The notes under the pieces: model-generated
Database searches by the model: none
The model's input: the letters and a program-made list of their open reading frames with translations, nothing else
Told to the model about the DNA's origin: nothing
Origin: Cristatella mucedo
Lineage: Eukaryota > Bryozoa > Phylactolaemata > Cristatellidae
Reading direction: 5' to 3'
Length of the DNA: 64,000 bases
Assembly: GCA_009760855.2 (NCBI GenBank)
Contig: WPIO01000034.1
Span: 641,001-705,000, forward strand
Shown here: positions 48,596 to 60,489 of the stretch, one piece after another
Numbering within the stretch: the stretch's first letter is position 1
Layout of the letters: each line of letters starts with the position of its first letter
Program-made: the position numbers and the translations under genes

Positions 48596-48693
48596 CTAGA
48601 ACAGTAAGAGATCACAATGGCAAATTCACTGCCCCGGAGCTCTGTCACGGCAATGTAACGCCTTGTGAAGAGGCCCATTACGATTTACATTAC

Positions 48694-48754
48694 CTGATAG
48701 GATGTAATGGCACCGCCGGGCGCAGAAATACAAACGCCTAGTGCTCCGTCAACC
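48694..48754 (-). CDS. TPP2: TPP2 exon with ISAPGGAI motif
   Basis: A short exon reads AVDGALGVCISAPGGAITSYQ once the phase-2 base is added. It matches human SADGALGVSISAPGGAIASV. The acceptor is TTTTGCAG and the donor CAG/GTAATG, ending in phase 0. The next recognised exon needs phase 1 and would read a stop if joined directly. The expected exon between them, with the NGTSMSSP catalytic Ser motif, is not present in the 98-base gap. Confidence 0.9.
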
Positions 48755-48759
48755 CTGCA

Positions 48760-50250
48760 AAAGTAACACTAGCCTCTGCTGCCGACAGGATAGATGCTGC
48801 AGCTGCCTGCCCCTGCTGCCACAGTTGCCTCTGCTGCTTCAATAGCCACCGCCCAACCGCTGCTGCCCGACAGACTAGCTGGCAGAGCAGACGTCGGAGG
48901 TCATGGGCCTTAAAAATCTGACAGCAGTGCCGAAGACCAGCAGCACGACCTACCGACACCAGCACCGGAAGCCAGTTTCGGCATGGCATTGGCGAATGGC
49001 CACCGAATGAGGTGCCGATGAGACCACACAACCAAGAGACATTGCAGCTATCCCAGCAACCACCCTAATGCAGAGCGTAGATGTTTCGGTTGATGACGGA
49101 TAGGGTGCTGTTTTGTGTGTGAAACTATGAACTGTTTCTAGTGAACACCGTCAACAAATCACGAGACATATGAAAAATATGGGCACCGCCTACTAAGTGC
49201 ACTTGATCACAACAGATCCCCACAGAACAACCACCACTGTTGTGGGTATAAGTTCATTCCAGCACTAAGAGGGTTGTCTATGCAGACAGGCATACATACA
49301 TAAGTAGAAGATGCTCGAAAAATCATCGGATATCGTAATGCTGAAATTATATGTCGCAAAGCTGAAATATCACAATGCTGAAAGTTCAGCAACAGCATTT
49401 TTGAAGCACCACTGGTTAGCGTCCTATTCAGTCTCACGCTGCTTCTATGGTTGAAAAGTGTTGCTATTAGACCCATGTTCAAAAGTGCCAAGCACATAAA
49501 ACCATGTCAAGAAGCAGCTTAGGTGGTTTGGCCAACACCAGTAGGCAATCTTATCAGTTAAACTCAGTCTAGGTAGAATAGGCTAAAAAAGAAGAGACAA
49601 CCCAGAAGCTACTGGCCTCTATGCCTGGCCAGACAAGGGAGGTCATAAAGAATCGTGGTAAGTGAACACTTCACACTACATGCATACACACCAACAAGTG
49701 TTTGTCTGTTGGATGTACATAAATATTTTCACAGGCTTGGCAAATTTTGCATGAATGGCTTCATAGAAAACCCTCCTACAACCCAAACGATTTTACAGCC
49801 ATAGTAGAGGCGGCAACATTAAAAGAATGTGTTATGCTTGAGTGTGAGTGTGAGTGTAAGTGTGTGTGCATGCACATGTAGCCACTGTAAGCAATAGCAT
49901 CACCAAATACCCAAACGTAATGGTCTCTGCTAAAGGAGGGTGCCCTACTACAATCAAACTCCGGCATGCATTTTAACTACAGACCAACAGCAGCAGGATC
50001 AGATGATGGATGACCTGCAAAAATGATATCAGAGCCAGCCTAGACATGTCCCTAAATTGAGATTTGCTTGACGTGGTGCCGGCCACGAGACGCCGACGAC
50101 CGATTTTAGGTCAGAAAACAGAAAGCAAAAGCCTTGGAGCAGAGTATTCACAAATATAAAAGCGATCAGCCGTCGAGGCATGCAGCCAGGAGGACCAGTA
50201 CAATTACGGTAGCTAGCTGAGGCAAACTCTTAGGAGTTAATGCATACTTA
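48760..50250. other. TPP2 intron, nothing convincing
   Basis: It contains a CTG/CAG-rich, GC-richer block at 48780-49030 and a GTGAGTGTGAGTGT repeat near 49845. No exon is supported; see the rejected items for 48960-49031. Confidence 0.5.
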
Positions 50251-50251
50251 C

Positions 50252-50348
50252 GCCGGGCCACATGACGACCAAGTATACTGGGTGGGCTGTATTTTCTCGA
50301 TCCCCGAATATGCAGCCATCATTTCAGGTGAGACGAAAGCACCGACGC
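50252..50348 (-). CDS. TPP2: TPP2 exon with GVGAFVSP ... TWSSCGP
   Basis: It reads [20 protein letters not shown] then [13 protein letters not shown], matching human [33 protein letters not shown] with one residue fewer after MMAA. The Arg of the SSRGP motif is Cys here. The acceptor is AATTTTCAG and the donor CCGGC/GTAAGT, in phase 2. About 4.2 kb of LINE-rich intron separates it from the exon before. Confidence 0.93.
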
Positions 50349-50984
50349 CTGAAAATTTAAAATTTGGCAGTTGCATCTCTGCATTAGCAGGAGCCTAAAA
50401 CCTTGAAAAGCCTCTATCCCAGTCGATAGCATCGCCTGCACATTGGTAGGACAGGCATCCCGAGAACCGAACAATGAACGTTTGGTTGTGGTGCAGCCAC
50501 ACGGCCATTGCTGCAACTGAGTGTAGTGCTGTACAGCTGAATTACTGCACACTGAAAAGGTAAGCCCCAAGAGAAACTCACTACTCGCCTTATTTGTCTA
50601 AGCTTGCACAAGATGCTTCCCACATACTCATGCCGGGATTTTTGCAGTTGTTTATTGCCAAGGGAGCTTCGCTGCCTGCTCGGCCGCCTATCTTCTTATT
50701 CTATATATTCTATATCTATCTTCTTATCTTACTCGTCTATCTAATGCCTGTCTTTGAAATTCTTGCTCGAAAAACCCGAAAGGCATCTCCCTTCATACTT
50801 CAATATTCGTCAAAACTGGTTAAGGCATTGTCGCACGAACCTTCTCAATCTCACACCATTTGCAATATGCTGAAAGCCGACTTTCAAAATCTCTTGTTTT
50901 GAGTTTATTTGACACAAAGCTGCCAATGATGGCAGTAGTCCATCGCCCCTGTTATAAAGTCTTCCTTTACCTCATATTTCTCCA

Positions 50985-53470
50985 GAATTCCTTTGCAGCA
51001 AATGCAAAGTGCCCAGGAAGAGATTGATTTATCTGAGGGTGCTATATCTAGGGTATTATTGTTATCACCATCATCACCATTATTATGGCATTGGGATTCA
51101 TTGTGCATGAAATCAATCTTTCCTAGCTGTGGGTGATTTTACAATTTGATTCACTATTAGACGCCGTAAGTGCCACATTTCGTGCACTAACTGACTCAAT
51201 TTCTCTTAAGGCTCATGTGCATGGCCCAACTCAAATCAAGGGTCACACATTCGAACAAGTGTTATCCTACACATGTGTGCTATTAGCATCTAATATTACT
51301 AGATTCTGCTTATCTGCCTACATGGTGATCTCATTTAGGCTACAGTTACCACCTGCTCTTCTGCATCTAAAGTGATCTGTCTATCGAAAAATCTCAAGCC
51401 CCCTGACATCGATCAAGTCAACGCAAGAATACCTTCTTTGTCCCAACTGCTTAATTCCATTTCGAACCTATCATCATTGGTAGAATGCTACCCGACAGTA
51501 CCTGTGATGCAGGACGAGCTTGAGCCTTTGACTATGTGTCTAAAACGTGCACACCCATACGTCCTGCGGTTTAAAGCCGACACTAATCTTGCCTAGTAAG
51601 CACCATATTTTCAAAGCATACAAATGACATCAAGACTGAATGTCCATCGAAATTCATATGATGCCTAATATAGACCATTCGATTGTGCTTCGTTTATAGC
51701 AAATAAAAATATGTAAAAAAAATAAATAATTAAATTGTAAAGCATTTAGAAAGAGATTAAGTTCTCTGTGGGCGCTTTATCAAGTGTGCTATTATTATTA
51801 TTATTATCGTACCAATCCGCCTAGCTTAAATGCAAATATTTTTAAACATTATATGCACGATCCAGAAATGCTGACGACTACGATCAAACATCTCCTTAAA
51901 TGCTCCCAGGCTAGCTCCTTACATAGTGGCGATCTAGCTGATCACTTCTCTGCTTCTTTGTCAGCAAGACAGACAGTCAATCCCCAAGGTAGCAGCATCC
52001 TTCTACAGTGCTTGCACTTCTCTGCAGATGACACTTAGTTGTACCTTGGCATTGATCTTTCAAAACCCTCCAGCACGTCAGATTCTCTCAACTAAATTGC
52101 TGCATGTTCTGCTGACATATGCACATGGCTGGCAGCAAACTCTCTCCATTTAAATGACAATAAAACCAAATTTCTACTTAGGTGCAAACCAAGTGTGACT
52201 CAGAACTAGGAAACCATAACACTCAAAGTCGGCTCAGCCAGCCTATCTTGAACGGAAAAAGATCATCTGAAGTACCTCTGAAATATGGAGTACCTCAGGG
52301 TTCCGTGCTAGGTCCGGTTCTTTTCACGGTTTATACTCTCGCTCTTGCCGATGTGATTGCCAAGCACAATCTAGGCTTTCACTTCTATGCTGATGACACT
52401 CAGTTGTACCTTTGCTTGTATCCCTCCCAGCCTTCGAGCACCTCAAATTCTCTCAACTCACTTGCTACATGCATTGATGACATCCACACATGGATGGCAG
52501 CAAATTTTCTAAAACTAAACGATGATAAAACTAACTTACTAGTTATGGGCAAACACAATGTGATCAAATGATTGGAAAGGCTGTCTCTCAAAATTGGCTC
52601 TGCCAGCATATCTCCTGTCGAATCAGCTCGAAATCTAGGTGTCATATTCTAAAGCGACCTCTCCTTTGACGACCATATCAGCTCCAGAGTCAAATCTGCC
52701 TACTTTCAGCTTCATAACATTGCTAAAATTCGGGCTTGTTTAGATAAGGATACCACGTCCAAGTTGGTCCATGCATTCATGAATCCCGTCTTGACTTCTG
52801 CAACTCACTGCTTAGTTGCCTACCAGCATGTGCGATAAGGCGATTGCAGCTGGTGCAAAACTCTGCAGCTAGGCTTGTCTGTCGTGAGCGTCGCAGTTGC
52901 CACATTACTCCACTTCTCGCCGACCTGCACTGGCTACCAGTCAAGCAACGGATTGACTTCAAGTTTTTGTCGCTCACTTTTAGGTCACTTCATTCTTTGG
53001 CTCCAGCCTATCTGTCAGATCTACTCCCCCACCAGGCCAAGCATCGCACCACCCGCTTTTCGAAATCCAACAGTCTACAAATTCCTCGTACAAACCTTAA
53101 ATCCTTTGGAGACCGTGCATTTAGTTCATATGCTCCCAAAGCCTGGAACTCCCTCCCGACCTGCGTCAGAACATCCCCTGACCTGATCACATTTAAAAAG
53201 AACTTAAAAAACACCTATTTAGGACAGCATTTAGTGGGTCCCTGTGATTAGTCCTTCATGTGCTTATGCCTGCTGACGCTGTGCATGCTGCCACTAACAA
53301 CATTTGCTTGCTGACCCTGTGCATGTCACCCCCAACTATATTATTCTTTTTCTTTGTTATTCAAGCATGATTTTACTTCCATTCAATTGCATTTCCCTTT
53401 GCAGCCAATGTAAAGCGCCTAGAAAGAGATTAAGTTCTCGGTGGGTGCTTTATCAAGTGCAGTATTATCT
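50985..53470 (+). mobile_element. LINE family A cluster (several nested pieces)
   Basis: A 3' tail (50990-51070) is followed by the endonuclease end (51133-51596), a second 3' tail (51735-51805), an endonuclease-RT linker (51806-52050), and an RT with GVPQGSVLGPVLFTVYTLAL and FYADDTQLYLCLYPSQPSS (52252-52570). LADLHWLPVKQRIDFKFLSL (52844-53251) and a third tail near 53420 complete it. The last piece is the least decayed LINE A in the window. Confidence 0.88.
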
Positions 53471-53890
53471 GCACGAAGTCTAGGTGTTCTGTTCCATGGT
53501 GGCCTTGCACTAGATGAAATCAGTTCCACAGTAAAGTCCGCCAATTTCCGGCTATGGAATTACTATAATTGAGGCATGCTATAGCAAGTATAATATGTCC
53601 AAATTGGACCATGCATTTGTAACATTCTGTCTCGACCATTGTAACTCGCTGCTTGAAGGTCTACCGGCCTGTGCAATCAGGCACTTACAAGTAGTGCAAA
53701 ACTCTAGGTAGTCTCAACAGCTAAGCTGCTGTCACTCGTGAGCATATCAAGTCCATTCATTGTCTGGCGCCAGCCTCTCTATCAGAACTACTATCCTGTT
53801 AGGCTAGGGATCGTGCCACCCATAGTTTTGAGACAAAAGGTTCAGGTATGCCTCATACCAACCTTAAATAATTTGCAGGCCTTACATATG
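53470..53890 (+). mobile_element. LINE family A post-RT fragment
   Basis: GAAGTCTAGGTGTTCTGTTCC and TCGACCATTGTAACTCGCTG match the region after RT. It is heavily decayed and ends beside a tRNA-like segment. Confidence 0.55.
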
Positions 53891-53992
53891 AGCTTCATAT
53901 ATGCGTTGGAGGTCGGGCCCACGACCTCAGCCAGACCATGGTCAGCGCGAGCACCTTAACCACTGGACCAAACCAGCTCGGTGATACATAAA
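53890..53992 (-). mobile_element. tRNA-like SINE head, minus strand
   Basis: The reverse complement reads GGTCCAGTGGTTAAGGTGCT then GAGGTCGTGGGCCCGACC: an A-box-like start and a degenerate B-box region. No LINE-like tail follows, so it is probably truncated. Confidence 0.5.
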
Positions 53993-54528
53993 TATATAAA
54001 CATATATTTTATAGTACACTTAACTCCTCCGAAGAGATTAAGTTATTAGACTAGGCTTTTCAAAAGTAACTTTGCTTTGCAAACTTTGCTTTGCATAGGT
54101 AACTTTGCAAACGTATTTTTATTATTATTATTGCTAGTGTAAGTATTACTATAAGTGATACTAATTGGTTTGCAAAGCTAGGGCATAAACGGAAGTAATC
54201 ACTATACGTTGGCCGTAAGAACTAATACTTCTGATGGCTTTCGTCCATGTACAACAAGGTTCGGACCTCCCTTAAAAAGTGAACACGGCTATGGTTCTGA
54301 CACAGTGCATACACACAGAGGTAGGAAGGGCTACCAAAGAGCATGTCAAGAATGAACCGTGACATAATCGACAATCACACAGAAGCAAGAACGTTGGCCA
54401 TAGAGTTGAGATTTTAACTGTGAAGCCGTGAAGGTGTAAACCAATTGATGCAATGTTTCAGCAACAAAAAAGGGTTCAATCCGAAATTAGAAATGAAGGG
54501 ATAGGTATTGAGAAATGGCAGCACATAC

Positions 54529-54656
54529 CGATGATGGCTGTAGTGGTACCACCGGGAGATGCAACTGTGGTTAATGCAGGCCCTCGATTACCGACACTTG
54601 ATACAAATATTATTCCGTGCTGATTGACAGCCTCTGACAAGATCTGAATAATTCGA
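54529..54656 (-). CDS. TPP2: TPP2 exon with oxyanion Asn and GGTT motif
   Basis: The translation RIIQILSEAVNQHGIIFVSS is followed by VGNRGPALTTVASPGGTTTAIIG. The Asn in VGNRGP corresponds to the oxyanion-hole Asn (human N362, SSAGNNGP). SPGGTT matches CPGGTT. The acceptor is TTGTAG and the donor ATCG/GTATGT, in phase 1. The reading joins directly to GVGAFVSP of the next exon. Confidence 0.95.
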
Positions 54657-54876
54657 CTACAAGACACATTTACAAGTTACACAGTGACGAACGCAGCCGA
54701 AGCAGCAGTGCAATCGTAAGGCGACATACTTCATTAAAATAGTAAGCCGGGCAAATTGCATAGACGAATATGGTTACAAAGTAAGGTGACACTGCACACT
54801 CAGTATCCATAACTTGTCATGCTTATAAGAAGTAAAAGTCACCAGAACATCAAAGTGGTAGCAACCTCATTCTTAC

Positions 54877-54953
54877 CCATCGTTAGGCCACTGGGATGCT
54901 CTTCCGAAGCTGTAATTGATCAGGTCACATTTAAGTTCGATAGCCTTAATCGT
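54877..54953 (-). CDS. TPP2: TPP2 exon with CDLINYSFG motif
   Basis: The 25 codons read TIKAIELKCDLINYSFGRAS and end WPNDG. The human counterpart is [26 protein letters not shown], of identical length. The CDxxNYSxG element is typical of eukaryotic TPP2. The acceptor is ATTTTTAG and the donor GATGG/GTAAGA; it ends in phase 2 and the following T completes Gly. Confidence 0.94.
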
Positions 54954-55061
54954 CTAAAAATCCAGATACTTGCAGTTGACTCATCATTTTTGAGGTGGAT
55001 GTCACTGACTAGAGTAGAGAAGTCAACTTGGGTCAGACCGTTCATCCTGTCTCATACTTAC

Positions 55062-55216
55062 TGCTCTGACTAGAGCACTTCCTGTGTCAATAGATTTCAG
55101 CCGAGCGTCACTAATTTTCAAAGATACTAATGTTGCACTGGGAGCAACACCGTTTTTGGTTGGATCAGAGGGAAAGTAAGCAGCAGCAATAGCTGCTACG
55201 TGCGTTCCGTGTGCAT
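55062..55216 (-). CDS. TPP2: TPP2 exon with catalytic His (HGTHVA)
   Basis: It begins AHGTHVAAIAAAYFPSDPTK and continues NGVAPSATLVSLKISDARL. This is the catalytic His signature of the S8 subtilase family in its TPP2 form (human H264), followed by the NGVAPGA strand. It ends GSALVRA with donor GCA/GTAAGT in phase 0, and the acceptor is TTTCTTTCAG. The catalytic residue is intact. Confidence 0.96.
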
Positions 55217-55724
55217 CTGAAAGAAAAACAGAAACTAGTTTTGTTGAGCACCAAATCGCTTATCCTCGCGAACTCACTACCCAACACAACCCATAAGATG
55301 GGTACATCGTTATTAAATTGATTTCGCATAAGCCTGCAGTGGTCAAGAGCAGCCATTCTCTCACACTAGTGATACCTGTGTATTTACAAGAAATGAATTC
55401 CCATTATTTTCTGGTGACAATGAGTAAGCACCACATCTGACCACTTTACTATACTAGGCAAAATATCCTTTTAATACCAAAGCATAAAATTTCCTGTTGC
55501 ATGCTGAATTTTTATAAAAACAGATCAACATAAGTCATAGCCTCAGCTATAGCTACAGTTAATGCCTTCATGGTGCTATGCAAATGTTGAGGCAAGCAAT
55601 TAAACTTCATCATTGCTAAGCAAAACTATTACAGTCACAAGTGCAATATAGGAATCGAAATGTCTTCATTGGTTGGAAACAGCAGCATCACACATTAGAA
55701 GAGTTAAGTCTTCTAGCTTATCTA

Positions 55725-55895
55725 GTTACACCCCGTGGATAAGGTGTTTCCCTTTGACTACCGAGGTCAAAGATAATGCATTTGCCGACCACGGTCGTGA
55801 CCTCAACCTCTGTGGCATATGTGGAGCACCGGAATAGAGATTAAGGTCTCTTAGGTCGCTATGCAATGTATTATTATTTTTATTATCCCTATCTA
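55725..55895 (+). mobile_element. tRNA-like SINE with LINE A-like tail, second copy
   Basis: The head CCCGTGGATAAGGTGTTTCC is followed by a GACC/GGTC-rich middle and the tail GCACCGGAATAGAGATTAAG, then GTCTCTTAGG and a TATTATT end. It matches the copy at 6955 in order and spacing. Confidence 0.62.
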
Positions 55896-55899
55896 AGAT

Positions 55900-57570
55900 T
55901 ACAGTCTGAATATCACAGTGGCTTGCAAATTTAAATGTGTAAATAAATTAATTAGTTAATAAATTATAAAGAGTGACACTTTAGGCATCATTTCACTGCT
56001 GTGCTGGTTCATGCTGAAAGCTCTGAAAGCTCTCAGGCTAAGGGTGAGATTAGACATCGACTAGATAACCAAGGTATGATTGCCCAGAAAGGACGAGTAA
56101 AGCCAGCTCTGTGAGTTGAGCATAAAGCGGCTCGTTTGGAGTAGTACAAGGCTAGAGAACACTGGACAAACGAAGAACGACTCAGAGCCCATTGGGGGAT
56201 GAGAGTAAACTTACCATTTCGGATATTGAAAAACTGAATGCGCCTCTCCAATAAAAGTGAACAGAGAAACGTGCAGTGAGCAGGGAAAGATCCGAAATTT
56301 TGCCAAACAGCCGAGGACTTGAGACGAAAAAGTGCTGATGAAGTGAGGACCATGTATACGAGACAGGGGGAGCGATATTAGCTAACGCTGCACAAAAATG
56401 TGCCGTGTGTGTGCACAGATGTGCTCGTGCACTCGCATGCATGCTGCGCATAGGACCTCCAGGTTATTATTTGCAGAACTTAGCATTAAATGCCATCTCA
56501 TGTTTAAGGCAAAGAACCAATGCCAGACAAGTTGCTGTACAATTCCGATTGATTGTGTAATTTTGAATGATATGACATTGATGTTAATAGTTCGTAACTC
56601 CTAAATCGAGGTCACCATTGATCTTGTGGCTAAAAAATTTGATAATCTCTCATGCCTTGAGTACATGCACATGGTGCTGTGCACAAAGGTTACAAACCAG
56701 AGAACCTAGAAAGGCAAGCTAGAAGAATGACTTTACACCATAATATAGATCACCGTAGCAACCAAAGGTACTGCTACTGCAATCAACTACTTTGATACCA
56801 AGCCTGGCAAGACTCAACAGAGAGCATAGTCTCGTAGCACGTGGAGCGTATACAGCTGGCCCAAAAAATTCCCCTTGCCTGTCAATTAAGATATGGCATC
56901 AAATATTTCAGGATCTTGTGGACTTCTGGCCACAACACTTCACTAGATCACAGGATTCACGTGAGTTAGCAATATTTGTAACCAATTGTGTATGCTGCTA
57001 CCTTGGTAATCCTACTGGGTAGGCAAATAAGGAACATTGCCTTGATTAGCTGTTTTAAGTAGGTTTGAAAACAGTTGCGGTTTTCGAAGGACAGCTTTTT
57101 GCTAGCATCACAAGGACACGGTAAAGTATGGGCTTTTGAATATCATAAATATTCCCTTCTAAGAAGAATGCATTTCGACAACTTAACAGTTCATCGGGAA
57201 GGATTAAGGTCGTAGACATCCGTACTGCCCATGAATTGAGAAAGATACAACCTAGCGAGAAATTTGCAAGATACCGGTATTGTAGGTAGATTGAACAATA
57301 GACCAGAAAGTGATGTTTCCTGATGACAAAAGACCAGCAGGACCATAAAGATCCTCAATAGAAGTCTAGGAAAACATCTGAGATGCCAAGAGCATGGTGA
57401 TCAGCATGTATTAGAAAGTTTCAATCGAGATTTTTAGAAGGCACTATGTCAGCTTATTATCTCTGCTTCTCCCACCTAATAGCATATGAAAATGGCATAG
57501 AAAGAGATGTAGTTCTCTTAGGGTGATATCCCAACGTCTCAACATAAGTATGATTATTATTGCCATTACC
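55900..57570. other. TPP2 intron, mostly unassigned
   Basis: The stretch 55885-55945 matches LINE B (CCCTATCTAAGATTACAGTC), and 57495-57565 resembles a LINE A or SINE tail. The remainder shows nothing recognisable. Confidence 0.45.
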
Positions 57571-57579
57571 TCCACCTTC

Positions 57580-57825
57580 TTGCCTATAATAATAATAATA
57601 TTATTATTAATAATGCATATGATATGGCTTCCTCAGAGAACTCAATCTCTTTCTACACACTTTACATTTGCTGCAAAGGAAGCACGATTGAATTGCTAGT
57701 GGTAGCATGCTCAATAAACAACAAGAATAAGATGGCTAGGGGTGACATGAACAGGGTCAGCATGCAAGTTGGTTAGTAGCAGCATGCAGTGTCAACATGC
57801 ATAAGCACATAAAGGACGAATGGCC
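57580..57825 (-). mobile_element. LINE family A 3' end, minus strand
   Basis: It starts with AATAATAATAATATTATTATT and CAGAGAACTCAATCTCTTTC, the reverse complement of the LINE A terminus, and runs to about 57825. A plus-strand LINE A 3' end begins within 15 bases. Confidence 0.78.
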
Positions 57826-57839
57826 TATATCACCTATAT

Positions 57840-58250
57840 CGCCTATATACCTCGTACAAACCTCATATTCTTTGGAGACCGTGCATTTAGTTCGTATGCT
57901 CCCAGAGCCTGGAACTCCCTCCCGACTTGCGTCAGAACATCCCGGGACTTGACCAAATTAAAAAAGAACTTAAAAACACACATATTTAGGACAGCATTTA
58001 ATGGGTCCCTGTGATTCGTACTTCGTGTGCTTATGCGTGCCGACAGTGTGCATGCTGGCACTAACCACATTTGCATGCTGACCCTGTGCATGCCACCCCT
58101 AACCATGCCATTCATGTTGTTTGTTTATCAAGGATGATATTACTCACAATTCAATTGCATTTATCTTTGCAGTAAATGTAAAGCACCTAGAAAGTGATTA
58201 AGTTCTGAGGGGGCTATATCAAGTGCATTATTATTATTATTAATATGATA
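57840..58250 (+). mobile_element. LINE family A 3' end, plus strand
   Basis: It reads FFGDRAFSSYAPRAWNSLPT (57860 onward), CVRTSRDLTKLKKNLK and the tail GCACCTAGAAAGTGATTAAG with ATT repeats at 58225-58245. It abuts the minus-strand copy in a divergent arrangement. Confidence 0.82.
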
Positions 58251-58254
58251 TCAG

Positions 58255-59880
58255 CTAAGCCATAATACCAGAATATGCACTAGTCAGACAGACCAAAGAA
58301 TTATTAAATGAAACCGAAGCTTAATGCACTGAGTCCAATCGAAAAACTGCTGAAAAAGTTAACCAGCCCACACGAAATATCTTGCTACTTAATGGCGCAC
58401 AACGCATGGTACCTATGCAAATTATACGAAAGGCTGAGCACATTGAGCAGCAATCACAGTGTTGCAGTATAAGCGTGGGTGTGCATTAGCCATGCCGTCT
58501 ACAAGAAGCAAGCATGACAAGACTAGCCAAAAATAGTCAACTAGCAAGTGATTGCACCAAAATCCTGGATAAAGGATCTGCTAGGTCTCTCGGAGAAGAG
58601 GGCTGGAACAGGTAGCCTGAAATTGCTACTTGTGAAACTCTCCGGAAGTGGCACCTGCCAAACTGCTCCCCTTGAAAGGCCCGGGTCGGCTTGCTCATGC
58701 TGCAGATGACCGATTGCTGAACAAACCATCATAGAATAACATCTTCAGCATACACATTGACTTAAGTAGGTAAAAATGCCATTGTTAGTGGCCTATGGAG
58801 TAACGTAATTACTATGGCTTTTCTCGAAATGAGGCATTAGGCACCTGCATAGCGATACGGCTCTCTTAGTGTGCTACACAAAAGGATTAGCAATATACTT
58901 ATTATTGACGAAACAACGATTGGTCGAACACGAAATAGAAGTCGATGGCAGCATCCACAATGATAAACCAGTCAATAAGGCTCAGCTGTTGTAACGGTAA
59001 ATATGCTGAAACGGTCGCACATTCAAGCATTATCACCAAAGGGTGATCACAAAAGTGGCATTTCTGAATTGCCGGCTAAGCGCCATGCCCTTCCTATGGA
59101 AAACATGAGACAGCAGCACATGTCTACATTCGCTAAAGTTCTCATTACATCAACCTGTTTCATAGTGCTTACAGATGCAATCTGATAGAAATTTGGAAGT
59201 ACATGCAAAAATTAAGGCTTGAATCTGTCAGCAGCAAGCCTGCAGTATTTGGATGCATTTCATCAAGGCTGAGTCTCATTCAGCCAGATCGACATCAGGC
59301 AAACTAATAGCATCTCAACGGCTTGCCAGGATGAAAACCTCCAGAAACTATACGGCAATACGTGCACAACTTTTGAAAAGAATTACCACACTCTGAACCA
59401 AATAAAGGAATTGGCAGCTAGTAAGAAATCGCTGATCTGATCAAACTGCACAAAAGTTCAGATCATCCATTCTATCAGTTATCAGCTGCGGCATAAGGAA
59501 CAATCAATGCTTATCGAACTTCTTGAATTGATATATCCCATTGATGACTGAAGCTACAAGCCCGTCTTATGGCAAGGCTAAATTCGGCTGCCATACATTA
59601 AGTTTGTTTTAACTTTGTGTGATTGAGGTTCGCGATAGTTTTTCTTATTCAAGGAAGCCTTGCAGCTATGCCAACATGAAGCCATCCATCCATCGCCTCG
59701 AGATTTCTTGAGTTTTCGTCACTTTAATCGTGTACAGACTATAGGCAAGCTGACACCCAGCACCACCCAGGTGCAAGTAAATCTGGTAGGTTCACAGAGC
59801 TTTACCCAACACGAGGTTGTGCTCGTCAGAAACGATATTCATATCAATGTGACCAATTAGCTTAGAATATCTACAGTGTT
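58255..59880. other. TPP2 intron, nothing recognised
   Basis: Low-GC sequence without motif or internal repeat partner. Confidence 0.5.
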
Positions 59881-59884
59881 GTAG

Positions 59885-59955
59885 CATAGCCATGGCTAGA
59901 GAGAGATTAAGTTCTCTGAGGGCGCTTTATCAAGTGAATTATTATTATTATTATA
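59885..59955 (+). mobile_element. LINE family A 3' tail fragment
   Basis: GGCTAGAGAGAGATTAAGTT, CTCTGAGGGCGCTTTATCAA and an ATT repeat: only the last ~70 bases of the element. Confidence 0.72.
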
Positions 59956-60089
59956 ACAACCACATCACCTGAAAAGGCTTTCAATAATAGCCCGGACAGT
60001 CATACACACAGGCGTTTAGCTCACACGAAAACTAAAAGACTGAAACCACCGTATGGCTGATAGCATCTCAAGTGCACCTCGATACATAC

Positions 60090-60253
60090 CGCAGGTAGTA
60101 ACAATTTCAAGTAGCTTGCCGTCATCATAGATATTAACGATATAATTCATTAGATCCGATTGTCCTAGTGTGCCGAATCGATGGCACTGTCTGTAGCTGC
60201 ATAGAAGCATACACGATGATAGGTCACCGGTTTCACTTGTATCAATGCAGGCT
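60090..60253 (-). CDS. TPP2: TPP2 exon leading to the catalytic His
   Basis: The translation ACIDTSETGDLSS...FGTLGQSDLMNYIVNIYDDG matches human ACIDSNEDGDLS...NYSVNIYDDG. The conserved VNIYDDG motif sits just before the catalytic His strand. The acceptor is TTTCTAG and the donor TGCG/GTATGT; it ends in phase 1 and joins the HGTHVA exon to read TTCDAHGTHVA. The exon lies between two LINE A 3' fragments (59885-59955 and 60870-61385). Confidence 0.94.
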
Positions 60254-60489
60254 CTAGAAACATAGATTGATCACATAGAGGTCTGACCAAATCATGGGTT
60301 CACAACAGGAATAACGCACATTGCCAGGATAGTAACTCTCTTATCTACATATGCAGTGCTCTACTTCGATAACTAGCAGAATTCTGACAACCTAACCATA
60401 TTTCAGATAAAAGAAACGAACTAAACGTGACACACAATCGTGCACCCTATCATCTACTGCCCCAAGAGCAAGGAATCTTCAGGTCTTAC

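Noticed and set aside
48960-49031. Minus-strand readings resembling TPP2: GTSFGGHSPMPC (like GTSMSSPNAC) and, in another frame, RHLIRWP (like RHFIRVP)
   Set aside because: It lies upstream of the ISAPGGAI exon, so the order is wrong; the Met and Ser spacing of the active-site motif is not kept, flanking splice sites do not give the needed phases, and the second resemblance belongs to an exon already found at 43778-43869.
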